Of a stretch of 64,000 nucleotides of DNA, positions 13,501-28,500 are shown one piece after another (the first letter of the stretch is position 1; each line of letters opens with the position of its first letter). Location of the stretch: NCBI GenBank assembly GCA_032358165.1, contig JAALGY010000022.1, forward strand, positions 229,147 through 293,146. The letters run 5' to 3'. A model generated the notes under the pieces. It did no database searches. It saw only the letters and a list, made by a program, of their open reading frames with translations, and was not told where the DNA came from. Source of the DNA: Diplosphaera chodatii. Lineage: Eukaryota > Chlorophyta > Trebouxiophyceae > Prasiolales > Stichococcaceae. A program made the position numbers and the translations under genes.

Positions 13501-16500
13501 GCCCTGGAGTGGCGCGCGGCTATGTCGGGCGCCCAGACCTGACAGAGGCGGCCTTCCTGCCCAACCCCTTCAGGCTGCCCAACGACAGCAAGTACTATGA
13601 CCGCATGTACCGCACCGGCGACACCGTCATGTGGATGCCCAGCGGCATCAACCGCTTCTTCGGCCGCAAGGACGGCCAGGTGCAGCTGCGCGGCTTCCGC
13701 GTGGAGCTGGGCGAGATTGAAGCCGTGGTGTCAGCGGTTGCTGGCGTGCAGAGCGCGGCGGTGATGCTGCAGGATGGCGACAGCCCCAATGCTGCCCTTG
13801 TTGTGTATGTGGCACCAGAGTCGGCCGAGCAGGAGGCGGTGCTGGCAGCCTGCAGCGCCAGGCTGCCGCGGTACATGGTGCCGTCCGCTGTGGTGCGGCT
13901 GGCTGAGCTGCCAAGGCTGCGCAATGGCAAGGTAATCATGTCCTGGCAGTTTCTGTAGGTTACACCTGACAGCAGCAAACATGGTGGAATCTGGCAAGGC
14001 AGGGGTACTGACATGTAGATGCACGCAATAAGGTTGCTGGGTCCATGTCTTGTCAGGTCGACCACAACAGCTTGCCTCGCCATGAGCTGGCATCAATGTC
14101 CGAGTACATCGCACCAGCTTCAGCACTGGAGGAAGCCATCGCCTCGGCCTGGCATACTGTGCTAGGCCTACCACAGGGCGTGCCGCTGTCTGTCGAGGCC
14201 AACTTCTTTGAGGTCAGAACGGTTGCACATGTTAGGTGCTGCTGCTGCACACATAAACGCTTGTGTATGGTCGCTGCCGTGCAGCAGATGATTGGTATTG
14301 TTCAACGTACTTGTCCTTGCGCAGGTTGGCGGCAACTCCCTGCAGACAGCAGCGGTGGCCTCAAAGGTTCGCTCAGCATTGGGTCTCCAGGCGAACGTTC
14401 CTTCGGCATGGCTGTTTGTGCACCAAACAGTCAGGTCGCTGGCAAACCGGCTGTCTGATGACCTACTGGCATCTGATAGTGCCCCATCTGCCGCCTTGCT
14501 GCCGACTGTCAGCAAGCAGCTGACACAGTCCGGCACAGCCGCTTGCAGTCAGCTATCCTTCCAGCAGGTGGGATGGTGCGGTGCACATGCTGACGTGGCA
14601 CAGATTGTGGCACAGATGTTCAAAACCCTACACAGATGTAGGATTTGTGGGGCAGCTGAAGCAGCAGCTTGAGCTTGCTTCCCTGGCGTGTGGTGCAGGA
14701 GCAATTTGTGCAGCTGTGGCAGCAGGACCCTTCTAGTGGGGTGTACAATGTGCCTTGGGCGGTGCGGCTGCGGGGCAAGCTCAGTATTTTGGCGCTGAAA
14801 ACAGCGTTGCAACTGGTGGCAGAGCGCCAACTCGTGAGTCGTAGCACTCTGTCGACTTGCTGCAGTGTGTCCGACTGAGAAACACCATTCCGAGAAACAC
14901 TGTTCCTTAGTTTAACACCATAATGTTCAAACTGCTGTGTTGTCTGCAGATACTGCGCACAAGATACGTTGCTGACGAGGCTGGCGGCCTGCAGCAGGCA
15001 GTGCTGCCTGCTGATGCAATCAGCCTGCAGAGTGTCTTCGCAAATGTGGATGGCGTGCCACTGCCGCAAGATGCCGCTGGCTTCCTGGCAGCCTCTGGGT
15101 CGTCAAGCACAGAGTGGAGCGCCTTTGCAACTGCACCGTTCGACCTCTTCAACGACATACTCGTTCGGTGCAAGGTGTGACATTTGAATCAAGTTCACCA
15201 AACATCCAATACCGCATCTTCTCTGGTCGAGGTAAGCCGCCAAGTTGGCCTTCTTCGAGCTGCCTCATCATATCATGGCTGGACGTGCACTGTATGGACC
15301 TGCAGGTGTGGCAACTGCAACCCGGCGACCATCTGCTGGTCATCGTCCAGCACCACAGCATCACAGACTACCTGTCACTCGACATTCTCAGTCGGGAGTT
15401 GGCAGAGGCATACAGCGCGGTGCTGAGCTCGGAAACACCGCACTGGCGGCCGCTGAAGGCTGCATATGTCGACTACGCAGCCTGGCAGCAGGCCCAGGTG
15501 GCTGGCTCTGCGCTTGATGCTGAGCTGGCATGGTGGAAGCAGCAGCTGGACGGCGCACCAGCCCTGCTGGAGCTGCCAGCGGATCGCCCGCGGCCCGACA
15601 CCATGTCCTTTGCCGGGGCTGATGTGGCCTTCGAGCTGCCCAGCTCAGCATGGCAGCACCTGCAGCAGCTGGCAGCAGAGCAGCAGACCACCGTCTTCGT
15701 TGTGCTACTCACCGCCCTGCAGGCAGGCCCTCATACCATGTGTCTCGTATCATCACGAGGCTGCTGGTCATGCTGCGCAACCTGCCATCTGCATGAGGAG
15801 CACTGTCAATCAAATTTTATGTTATACTGCAACAGGTGCTGCTGCACAAGTACAGTGCACAGGAGGAAGTGGTGGTGGGCACGCCGTATGCCAACCGTGA
15901 CCAGTCAGAGTTGCATGGTCTCATGGGGCCGTTCATCAACACGCTGGCGCTGCGGCTGGACGCTGGTGGTGACCCAACTTTCGGCGCAGCCCTGCGACGC
16001 GCCAAGGGTGTAGCCACCCAGGCCTTTGTGCACAGCAGCGCGCCATTTGCCAGGGTCGTGAACGCCCTGGACATCATCCGCAGCGCAGCCTTCACACCAG
16101 TCTACCAGGTTTGGCTGACATGCACTGCAGCTGCATCTCGTGACGGCACTCTGTTGACTTTGACTGTAAGCATATGCATTACGGGTATAGTGCTAAGTCT
16201 CTGCACGCACTTTGCAGGTCATCCTCAACCTCTATAGCCTCGAAAGCAATGACGCTGAGGCCTGGCAGGGGCTACATGCTGAGTACGTTGCAGATCCTCC
16301 AAATGGGGAAGTGCCCACCGACCTGGTGCTTGCAATCCACACAGGGTAGGTGACAAGCACATGACACATCCAAGGATGGTCATTGCTGCAAGCAGTTCCA
16401 TAATTGTGATGGTCAAATCTCTAACACTGCAGCACAACTGCACTGCAGGGCAAACGGGCTCAGCGGCACCTTGAGCTGCTCCACCGACCTCTTCGATGCA

Positions 16501-19500
16501 GCAACCATGCAACGCTTGGCCAAGCAGTTCTGCGCCCTGCTGGCAGCAGCGCCAGGCCTTTCAGGCCTCCGCATCTCCCAGATCGGCCTGATGGACAATG
16601 AGGAGCGGCAGTTGACACTGCACACCTTCAACGACACCGCAGCCCCATACCCTGAAGACCTGGGTGTGCACCAGCTGTTCGAGCGGGCGGCCCTGCGCAC
16701 TCCTGCAGCAGCATGCCTGGCATTTGGCAGCGAGGTCGTCACCTATGCTGCCGCCAACGCCGCCGCCAACCAGCTGGCGCACTGGCTGGTGCGCCGAGGC
16801 GTGGCAGCGGGCTGCGCTGTGGGCGTGTCGCTGCCCAAGTGCCCGCAGCTGTACATCGTGCTGCTGGCGGTGCTAAAAGCCGGCGGGTACTATGTGCCGC
16901 TGGACCCCGAGCTGCCGGCTGAGCGTGCAGCGTTCATGCTGCGTCAGACTGGCGTGCGGCTGCTGCTGGCATCCGCATCAGTGCAGACAGCTGGGGTGTC
17001 AGATGTGGAGGTGGTGTTGGTGGATCAGGGGTGGCAGCAGTTCAAGGACCAGCCTCTGACCAACGTGCAGCAGCGCGCTGGGCCTGCTGATGTTGCCTAC
17101 TGCATCTTCACATCCGGATCCACTGGCCAGCCCAAGGTAGGAAAGGCACTCACTAGCACATGTGTCTACCTGCCGAGTGTAAGTTTGCTGCTTTTCTGCC
17201 GTCAGCATGTCACTCTGGTCTGATAACAAGCAATGTTCTGTTATTCATGCAGGGTGTGGAGGTGTGCCATGGCGGCGTGGTCAACCTGCTGCACTACTAC
17301 CAAACTGCAACAGCGCCCCTGGCACCCGGCGCCATGTTCTTCCAGACGATGCCGTTCATCTTCGATGGCAGCATCATGGATATCTGGCTGCCACTGAGCA
17401 TGGGCTGCGGCATCGTGGTGGCATCGGCCGATGACATCAAGGACCCCGACATTGCACGGCGCCTGATCAAGCAGCATGGCGTGGTGTTCCTGATGATCAC
17501 GCCCTCCCAATTCCAGGTGTGCACCTGCTGCCAACCAGGCCCAATGCTGCTCTGCGCTCTGTCAATCTACCTACCCAATGGCTGAGGGCGTCCAGGTATC
17601 TACAGACTGAGCATTTATGTCAGCCATTGCGCAGGTGATCATGGACACCTGTCAGGACGCAACCGAGCTGGCCAGCTTGCGCAACCTGGCATTGGGGGCA
17701 GAGGCGCTGAACCCTGCCACCTTGGTGAAGGCGCAGCGCATGGCCCCAAATGCCACCATATTCAACTGCTATGGTAGGCACCTCTGATATTGCCTGACTG
17801 CTGTTCAGCCTGATGACCTGACATCTGTGTATTGAATGCTAAAGCGCAACTGCTAAACTGTCTGCAGGTCCCACGGAGGCCAGCGTGATGGTGGCCACCT
17901 TCCCCTGTGCCCAATACAGCGGCACTGGGAGCGTACCCATTGGGCGCCCCATCCACAACACACGGTTGTACGTGCTGGACCCCCACTCACTGCAGCCGCT
18001 GCCAATCGGTGCCCCTGGCGAGCTGTTTGCCAGCGGCGTGGGCGTGGCGCGCGGCTATGTTGGCCAGCCACAGCTGACAGCAGAGCGTTTCCTGCCCAAC
18101 CCCTTCAAGCAACCTGGCGACAGCCCAGCCTATGACCGCATGTACGGCACAGGCGATGTCGTGGCCTGGCTGCCCGATGGGAACCTGAGGTGAGTAGGTT
18201 CTCCTGCGGCTGCAATGCACATCTGCCAACTCAGTCGTATTGGAGGTTCTCCTTAGTCAGCATGCTCTGCCGTGTCACCAACGACCATGCCCACTCGACT
18301 CAGCTCTGTGTGTGCAGGTATGTTGGCCGGGCTGATGCCCAGGTCAAGCTGCGCGGCTTCCGCCTGGAGCTGGGTGAGATCGAGGCGGTGCTGGCGGCTG
18401 TGCCTGGCGTGCAGGATGCCGTAGTTGTGCTGCAGGATGCGCACACATCGACAGCAGTGCTGGTGGCCTATGTCACGCCCGAGACAGCAGAGGAGGCAGT
18501 CCTGTTGGCGGCAGCGCATGCCAAGCTGCCACACTACATGGTGCCATCAGCCTTCGTGCTGCTGGCGGAGCTGCCGCGGCTGCCCAGCGGCAAGGTGTCA
18601 CGCAAGGCGCTGCCCCGCAGCGATGCGGCAGCAGATGGCCCTGCGTTTGTGGAGCCACGCACGCCACTGGAGCAGGCAGTGCACGACGCCTGGCAGGAGA
18701 CGCTGCAGATCAGCGAGCCAGTGTCGGTGCACGCCAACTTCTTCCAGATGGGCGGCAACTCGCTGCAGGCCGGAGCGCTGTGCTCCCGGCTGCGCGCAGT
18801 GCTAGGAGGCGACGCAGCCATTCCCATCGTGTGGGTGCTGGAGTGCCAAACCATTGAGGCACTGGCTGTGCGGCTGGCAGATGCAGGCGCTATGTCAGCA
18901 TTGTCAGCCCTGCCGCCACTCACTGCAACCGTCAGCCGGCAGGATGCTGACGGCCCCACCGCTGCGCCCCTCACATATGAGCAGGTCAGTGCGCCCTGAG
19001 CCGAAGTTTTGTTGAAACTCTGCTTCTCTTTTGTCTACGGTCGCTGATCTGGTGTGCTGCCGCTCTGCAGGAACAATTTTACCAGCTGTGGGAAAATGCT
19101 CCTGACTCGAGCGCCTACAACTCTGGCTTCTACCTATGTTTCGAAGGCACCATCGACATCAAAAAGCTCCAGGCTGCCGCGACAATGCTGTTTGAGCGCC
19201 AGCAGGTGGGCAAAGCTGGCCTGCATTACAGTTCAATGCTTGCATCAGACAATGGGGCATGAAGCTCCAGACTTGCTCGCCACACCATCCCACTATCGGT
19301 CAGCCTTCACAGCAACTGTGGGTCTCTGCCTCAAACCCTGTAGGTGTTACGTGCACGGATTAGCAAGGGCCCTGGTGCAGCCTGCCGACCCATGCAGCAT
19401 ACATCAGCACTGGGAAGTCCTGAGGACTGCCTGGCGATTGTGCACCTTGGCGAGGAAGCCGCTGCCGACTCACAGACTGTGGGTGGCGTGTGCCAGATCA

Positions 19501-22500
19501 AGCCAGGTGTGGTACTGTGGCCTGTACCATGTACATTTGAGTGCTGATTTGTTGACTGCGCAACAGCCAACCGCGCACTTTCTCACGCGTGAGTCACTGT
19601 GGCCACTTGCTGCATACAGGCTCGACACTGCATAGCCAGGTCACAGCATTCATGCAGCGGCCATTCGATCTCCTCACACAGCCACTCACAAGGATGGAGG
19701 TATGCCATCACGACAGGCTGGATTGGCCGATGGTTTGCTCCTGCAGAAAGTTTAGTTGTTTACGGCTGTACCCCATGCCAGCACAATTTTATGTTGTTCC
19801 TGAATAGGTGTGGGTCCTGGACAGCCGGCGCCACCTGCTGCTGGCAAGCTTGCACCACTGCATCACAGATGGGTGGTCAGCAGCGCTCCTTCAGCGCGAG
19901 CTGCAGGCGGCAGCAGCAGCCCTCACAGCTGGCAGTCAACCCAGCTGGGCACCGCTGCCTGTGCAGTTTGTAGACTATGCGGCATGGCAGCGGCAGCATG
20001 TCACGAGGGACCTGCTGGCAGCCCACCTGACCTGGTGGCAGGAGAACCTGCAGGGTGCCCCGCCGCTGCTGGAGCTGCCGTGGGACCACCGGCGCCCTGA
20101 GGTGGCAGGCTACACCGGTGCAGCCGTGCCGGTGCAGGTGTCACCAGAGGTCACGGCACAGCTGCAGCGGCTGGCAGCTGCGGAGCACACCACCCTCTTC
20201 TGCGTCGTCCTTGCTGCTGTCCAGGTGTGGTCGTGCTGCTGGTTGCTGAGTGTGGAAATGTGTAGGTGTGCGCTTGTCAATGTTGATCACGAATGCGGCT
20301 CATCATCCAGCGTTGAGGTTCAGCGCTATCTGCTTTCATTCGTCAGGTGCTGCTGGCAAGATACTCTGCCCAGGACGACATTGTAGTTGGCACGCCTTAC
20401 GCCAACCGCAGCATGCCGCAGCTCAAGCAGCTGGCCGGCTGTATGGTCAACACCCTGGCACTGCGCACAACTGTTGCTGGCAATGCTTCCTTCCGGCAGC
20501 TGCTGAGGGATGCCAGTAAGACAGCCCGGGAGGCTTTCTCACACGCCGAGGCGCCATTTGCCATGGTGGTAGACGCCCTGAAGCAGCCGCGCTCTGCCAG
20601 CTTCACACCAGTGTATCAGGTATCAATCATGCCTGCCAGGATCTTGTGGCCAATGCTCCTTCGTCAACAGCTGTTGCCCTCAACCTGCAATGGTCCAGAC
20701 TTGAAGGCTATGTTCGGACGCCCAGGTGCTTCTGACACTGGAAGACGATGCTGACTTTGCCCATGAGGCGGCAGACAGCAGAGCCACAGGCAATGCCGCA
20801 GGGTGGCTGCCGATCAGCATGGAGGAGGAAGAAGATACGACACCAACCGATTTGTTCGTCAGACTACACATCAGCCGGTGTGAAATACACTCATGCTCAC
20901 TCCTGCTGCTTTAGCAGATGCCTTGCCCTTGAGTTGGCAATGAGTGCAATGATAGTGCAAAGCAAACAGCAAGCTGATCCAGCGGGCATGTCGCTGATGC
21001 AGGGAGGCTGGCATCACTGGGCACCTCGTTGTTGCAACTGATCTGTTCAAGGTCACGACGGGCCAGCGCATGGCGCTGCACCTGTCCAACCTGCTGGCTG
21101 CTGTGGCATCACAGCCAGAGGTCCAGCTCAGCAGTGTCAGCTTGATGGCAGCAGAGGAGCAGCAGATGGTGTTGCACACCTTCAACCACACTGCTGGGCC
21201 AGCGCCCACGCTTTGTGCTCACCAGTACTTTGAGCGCCAGGCAGCTGCGACGCCGCACACAGCCTGCCTCATCGACAGTGACAGTGGCAGCAGCCTCACG
21301 TATGCCGAGGTGAATCAGGCAGCCAACCGCCTCGCCCGGCACCTGATCAGCGCTGGCATCGCGGCAGACGACCCAGTCGCTGTGCTGATGGACAAGTGCT
21401 TCGAGGCCTACATCGCATTGATCGCCGTCCTGAAGGCTGGAGGTGAGCACATCCGCATAGACCTACTGGACAAAAGGCGTTGTGCATACGAGAAGTGTTG
21501 CCATGTTGCCAGGGATGCTGTGCCTCCGCCACAACTCACTAGAGTTCTGGAACCTGCGCAGGCTGCTATCAGCCTGTTGATCACACACTGCCAGCGGGAC
21601 GCATTGTGGACGTGCTGCAGCAGTCTGGCGCTCGGGTCCTGCTCGTCAGCCCTGCTCTGGCGGGCATCCGAGACAGCCTGCCAGCTGTGGAAGCGCTTGT
21701 GGCGGAGCCAGCGTGGCGTCAGTTCTCCAACTTGAATGACAGCAACCCGGCAATGCGCAGTGGCATCGACAACGCCATGTACCTGATGTTCACATCTGGT
21801 GCGTGAAGTGCAGCATTCGTCAGTGCAGCCGGCCTGTCATGCCCTCAACTGGCAGTGCTCCCATAGCCAGACTATACTACTAACCGAGTGCCATGCTTTG
21901 CATTGCTGCAGGCTCGACTGGCAAGCCAAAGGGCATCTGTGTGCAACACTGCGGCGTGGCCAATGTGATTGCCCACAAGCTTGCTGAGCTAATGCAAGCG
22001 GGCATTGCGGCCGGCGACAGGATGCTGAACTGGATGGCGCTCAACTTTGGTACGCGCAGCTTGGTAGTGCAGTTGGGCATGCTCATGCAGATCCAAGTTG
22101 TGTAGCCCAGCCACTCGGTCGACAGCATAGCGCCACCGTTCTTCAATTTTGATCATGATTGTCTGCTTTGCAGATGTGCATGTCCTCGACTTCTGGGTTG
22201 GCATCGCCGCTGGCTGCTCCATAGTCATGGCGCCGTCTCAGCAGCTGAAGGACGTGGAGGCCGTGGCTGCGCTCATACAGCAGCACAGCGTTGTCAGCAC
22301 CAGCTTTGTGCCGTCCATCTGTCAGCCACTGCTTGAGGCGTGTGGCGGCAAGCCACTGCTGAGCAGCTTGCGCCATGTGAGCATCGGTGGTGAGGCCGTG
22401 CGCCCCACAGCTGTTGCTGCAATGCTTACAGCAGCACCAAGTGCCGCCATCTACAACATCTATGGTGCGCAACAGGATCCTTGAATGGGCTGCCTGTGTG

Positions 22501-25500
22501 TTAGAGCTACTCAGCCACTGCACAAAACGTCTAAGATAGCTATGCACCTGGTCCACCACTGACGGGCAACACATACATGCAGGTCCCACTGAGGCGGCCG
22601 TGTGCACCACATCCTTCCTCATCAACAAGTTTGCCACAGCTGCCACCGTTCCCATTGGAGGGTGAGGCTGCATCACGAAGCCGTCATCAGTGCGATTACA
22701 TCGTCTGTGCCGCAGTGTGATGCTTGCTAGGAAGCGAATGGCTGATGCAGTATCACAATATGCAGGGCGCTCACCAACATGCGGCACTACGTGCTGGACT
22801 CCGCCACGCTGCAGCCATGCCCTCTCGGCGTGCCTGGAGAGCTGTTTGTGAGCGGTCCTGGAGTGGCGCGTGGCTATGTCGGGCGCCCAGACCTGACAGA
22901 GGCAGCCTTCCTGCCCAACCCCTTCAGGCTGCCCGACGACAGCAAGTACTACGACCGCATGTACCGCACCGGCGACACCGTCATGTGGCTGCTAGACGGC
23001 ATCAACCGCTTCTTTGGCCGCAAGGACGGCCAGGTGCAGCTGCGCGGCTTCCGCGTGGAGCTGGGCGAGATCGAGGCCGTGGTGTCAGCGGTCGCTGGCG
23101 TGCAGAGCGCAGCAGTGGTGCTGCAGGATGGCGACAGCCCCTATGCTGCCCTTGTTGCATATGTGGCACCAGAGTCGGCCGAGCAGGAGGCGGTGCTGGC
23201 AGCCTGCAGCGCCAAGCTGCCGCGGTACATGGTGCCGTCCGCTGTGGTGCGGCTGGCTGAGCTACCACGCCTGCGCAACGGCAAGGTGGGCTCAGATTCA
23301 TGTTGCACCTGTCGCATTGTGAGAAGCCTTCCAGCAGGGAAGCGACTGATGGTTGCAACCATCTGTTCACAGGTCGACCGCAGGAGCCTGCCTCGGCATG
23401 AGTTCAGCTCGACGGCAGCATATGTTGCGCCTGCCAACCCTGTTGAGGAGGCGGTCGAGTCTGCCTGGAGGGAGGTGCTTGGGCTGGCGCAGGATCAGCC
23501 ATTGTCTGTCGAGGCCAACTGGTTTGAGGCGAGTGGGGTGGCGCTTCTGTCATACGAATGCATACTGCTAGAGGACTGGATGGCGTGGATGTGTGCAGCA
23601 TTTGTGCAAGGTGATGCACAAATGTGCTTGCTGAGCCCCTCTTCCACCCTTTCCACGCAGGTTGGCGGCAACTCCCTGCAGACCGGCTCAGTCTGCTCCC
23701 GTGTGCGGTCTGCACTGGGGCTGGATGCAAATATCCCAGCAGCCTGGCTGTTTGTGCACCAGACCATCCGGTCACTGGCAGCCAAGATCTCCCTGGATGT
23801 GCTGGCGCCTGGTGCTGTGCATGTAGCACCACTGCTGCCGACCATCAGCAAGCAGCTGACGGACCCAGCTGAAGGCATCCACACGCCTACACATTTGTCC
23901 TTCCAGCAGGTGAGTGTGAACGTAATGGCACGATCAGTTTGGCTGGCGGCAAGATGTGCTCAGGCACAAGCCATCTCTGATTATTGTTGAACGCTCCCCT
24001 CGGTCATCTGGTATACAGGAGCAATTTCTACAGCTATGGCAGCAAGACCCTGGCAGTGCTGCATACAATACGCCCTGGGGTATGCTTCTGGGAGGCAGCC
24101 TCGACATGAGAGCGCTGCAGGCGGCTGTGCGGCTGCTGGCACTGCGCCATCTGGTGCGTCCATGGCCTGCTGTGGTGTGTGACATTGGGCATCCTGCGGT
24201 ATTGACATAGCATGGTCTGGATTGACAGTACAGAGGGTCCAGCGTGGTGTGCTGCAGGTGCTGCGGACGCGGTTTGTAGCAACAGCTGATGGTCCGCAGC
24301 AAACAGTGCTGCCAGCCAGCGCAGTCAATGTGCTCAGCACTGACATCCCCGCCAACGGCTCACCCCTGATTGCACAGCAGAAGTCTGGGGAGTGTGAGAT
24401 TCGTCCTGGCAGCAGCCTAGCTAGGGCATGGCTGCAGGCTGCAGCCGCTCCATTCGATTTGTACAAGGACACCCTGATCCGGATCCACGTGAGGCTGCAG
24501 TAACATATGCCACCTGCAGAGCCATTGATACATGTTGCAGTCCTTGGTGGCACGATGTTGACACGAAGTAACACCTTCCAGCATCTTCTCATCTTGTGCA
24601 GGTGCTCCGACTGTCAGCGCAGGAGCATGTGCTCATGGTGGTGCAGCACCACAGCATCACAGATGGCATCTCACTGAACATCTTGGGCCGTGACCTTTCA
24701 GCAGCCTACCGTGCAGCACTGCACCGCAGCAAGCCGCAGTGGCCGCCGCTGAGTGTGGCGTATGTCGACTATGCGGCCTGGCAGCGAGCCAACCTGGACA
24801 CAGCGGCCCTTGAGGCGGAGCTGGCATGGTGGCGGCAGACATTGGCAGGCGCACCTGCCCTGCTGGAGTGGCAGACTGACCGCCCGCGCCCCAGCACAAT
24901 GTCCTTTGCCGGCGCCCAGCTGCGCTTTGCCGCACCGGCGGCTGTGTCCCAGGGCCTCCAGCAGCTTGCTGCTACCCAGCAGACGACACCATTCGTGGTC
25001 GTACTGACCGCGCTGCAGGTGATGCCCAGCATGCTTGCTTCAAGAGCTTTGTTGAACTCGAGCTTTGTCGTTGTTGGCTGCTGTGCATGTTCTGAGGTCA
25101 AATCATGAAGTGCTGTGCACGTGTTCATGCAGGTGCTGCTGCAGAAGTATTCCATGCAGCATGACATCGTGGTGGGAACACCCTACGCCAACCGGGAGCT
25201 GTCCGAGGTGGACGAGCTGCTGGGTGCATTTGTCAACACGCTGGCCCTGCGGACAGACCTGGCAGGCGACCCCAGCTTCAGCGGCGCTCTGGACCGGGCC
25301 AAGGTGGCGGCCACACAGGCATTTGCCCATGGGATGGCGCCTTTTGCGAGGGTGGTGGACACCCTGGGTGCCGTCCGGAGCGCTGCCTTCACCCCAGTGT
25401 ACCAGGTGCCTGCCCAGCACAGCGGCGCCTGTGCAAGGCATTGCACCGCGATGTTGCGTCGTGCTTCTAAGTTAGTGACTGACAGTGTGATGACGCTGTT

Positions 25501-28500
25501 TTGTACCCCGCACTCCAGGTCATGCTGGTGGTGGATGGCGAGGGCGAACCGGGCGCAATGCAACTCCCCGGCTGGGACGGCTTGACCATCAGCCGCGTGG
25601 CAGCGGATCGCGGCAGCGTTGTGGCAACCGACCTGGTGGTCTCTGTCAAGCTGAGGTCAGTCATCAGTTTGACATGATTTGTGCTGGATGCGCAGCATTG
25701 TTCTGGCACCTGCTTCCTGCAGTGGGTGCTCAGTCAAGCTGTGTCTTGTGCAGGAACGACAGCTTGGAGGCATTATTCGAGTACTCCACTGACCTGTTTG
25801 ATGCTTCCACAATGGAGCGCATGGCGCAGCACCTCAGCAACCTTCTGGCTGCAGCAGTGTACCAACCACAAACGGCACTGTCGCAGCTGGACCTCTTGAG
25901 CCCAGAGGAGCGACAGCTGACACTGCACACCTTCAACGACACTGACAATGCCTACCCCGAGGATGCGGCAGTTCACCAGCTGTTCGAGCGGGCGGCCCTG
26001 CGCACTCCTGCGGCAGCATGCCTGGCGTCTGGCAGCGAGGCCATCACCTATGCTGCCGTCAACGCCGCCGCCAACCAGCTGGCGCACTGGCTTGTCGGCC
26101 GAGGCGTGGCAGCGGGCTGCGCTGTGGGCGTGTCGCTGCCCAAGTGCCCACAGCTGTACATCGTGCTGCTGGCGGTGCTGAAGGCCGGCGGGTACTATGT
26201 GCCGCTGGACCCCGAGCTGCCGGCTGAGCGTGCAGCGTTTATGCTGCGCCAGACTGGCGTGCGGCTGCTGCTGGCCTCCGCATCAGTGCAGACAGCTGAG
26301 CTGTCAGGCGTAGAGGTGGTGGTGGTGGACCAGGGGTGGCAGCAGTTCAAGGACCAGCCGCTGGAGAACCTGCAGCAGCGTGCTGGGCCTGCTGATCTCG
26401 CCTACTGCATCTTCACATCCGGGTCCACTGGCCAGCCCAAGGTGAATGGCACTCACCAGCACCCACTTTCTACCATGTGCAAACATACTGCTTATCTATT
26501 TGTCGAATTGCCGTCGTGGTGTATTATCAGGCAATGCTGGCCATGGTCAACTGCAGGGCGTGGAGGTGTGTCACGGCGGCGTGGTCAACCTGCTGCACTA
26601 CTACCAAACTGCAACAGCGCCCCTGGCACACGGATCCATGTTCTTCCAGACGATGCCGTTCATCTTCGACGGCAGCATCATGGACATCTGGTTGCCGCTG
26701 AGCATGGGCTGCGGCATCGTGGTGGCGCCGGCTGACGACATCAAGGACCCCGACATTGCACGGCACCTGATCAAGCAGCATGGCGTGGTGTTCCTGATGA
26801 TCACACCCTCCCAGTTCCAGGTGTTGACCTGCTGACATGACTAGCAGTGCTGCATGCAAAGGACCTGCATGCGAGCCATGATCTTCCTGTACTGCAGCAC
26901 GGGCCGAGCTTTTTGGCAATGCGCAGGTGATCATGGACACCTGCCAGGACGCGACGCAGCTGGCCAGCTTGCGCAACCTGTCGCTGGGGGCAGAGGCGCT
27001 GAACCCTGCCACCCTGGCACAGGCGCAGCGCATGATCCCCAACGCTGCCATTTACAACTGCTATGGTGTGCGCCGTAGTTTTGTGCAGCAATGTTTACTT
27101 GTTCTGTGATATACACTGATTCAGGCCCATCGTATTGGAGATTATGCATGTACACCTGCTCCTCCGTCTTGTGCTAGCCGATGCTTAAGCATAAGTTACA
27201 TCGTCATGTGCAGGCCCCACAGAGGCGACTGTCATAGTGGCCACCTTCCCCTGCGCCCAGTACAGCGGCATCGGCAGCGTGCCCATCGGGCGCCCCATCC
27301 ACAACACACGGCTGTACGTGCTGGACCCTCGCTCACTGGAGCCACTGCCAGTGGGTGTGCCCGGCGAGCTGTTTGCCAGCGGCGTGGGCGTGGCGCGCGG
27401 GTATGCTGGCCAGCCGCAGCTGACGGCAGAGCGCTTCCTGCCCAACCCCTTCAAGCAGCTGGGCGACAGCCCAGCTTACAGCCGCATGTACCGCACAGGC
27501 GATCTGGTGGCCTGGCTGCCTGATGGCGACCTGAGGTGGGTTCCAGATCACAGCCATGCGCATCCATTGCCAAGTGTTCAGTGTACAAATTCTGAACGAT
27601 TTGGCTTGAACCACTACATTCCTGCCACAAGAAGTTGGATCATGAATTCAGCATGCTTGTATGCAGGTATGTCGGCCGTGCTGATGCCCAGGTCAAGCTG
27701 CGTGGCTTCCGCCTGGAGCTGGGCGAGATTGAGGCTGTGCTGGCGGCTGTGCCTGGCGTGCAAGATGCTGTGGTGGTGCTGCAAGATGCACACACTCCGA
27801 CAGCAGTGCTGGTGGCCTATGTCACGCCTGAGTCAGCAGACGAGGCAGCACTGCTGGCGGCTGCGCACGCCAAGCTGCCGCAGTACATGGTGCCGTCAGC
27901 CTTCGTGCTGCTGGCGGAGCTGCCCCGGCTGCCCAGTGGCAAGGTGTCACGCAGGGCGCTGCCGCGCAGCGACATGGCTGGAGAATCCACAGCATTCGTG
28001 GCGCCACGCACGCCTCTGGAGCAGGCGGTGCACGATGCCTGGCAGCAGACGCTGCACATCAGCGAGCCGGTGTCGGTGCACGCCAACTTCTTCCAGATGG
28101 GCGGCAACTCGCTGCAGGCCGGAGCGCTGTGCTCTCGGCTGCGCGCAGATCTGGGCGGCGAGGCGGCCATCCCCATTGTGTGGGTGCTGGAGTGCCAGAC
28201 CATCGAGGCGCTTGCTGTGCGGCTGGCTGATGCAGGCGCTCTGTCAGCATTGTCAGCCCTGCCGCCACTCACTGCAACCGTCAGCCGGCAGGATGCTGAC
28301 GGCCCCGTCGCTGCGCCCCTCACATATGAGCAGGTCAGTTCGTCCTGCGAAGGTGGTGATGGCGGTGCATCCCGTCATGACAAAGATGTTAGTGAGATCA
28401 ATCAACCATCTCAATACTGACGGTTTCACTCATTCGCACCTCGTGTATGCTGCCGCTCTGCAGGAACAATTTTACCAGCTGTGGGAAAACGCCCCAGACT

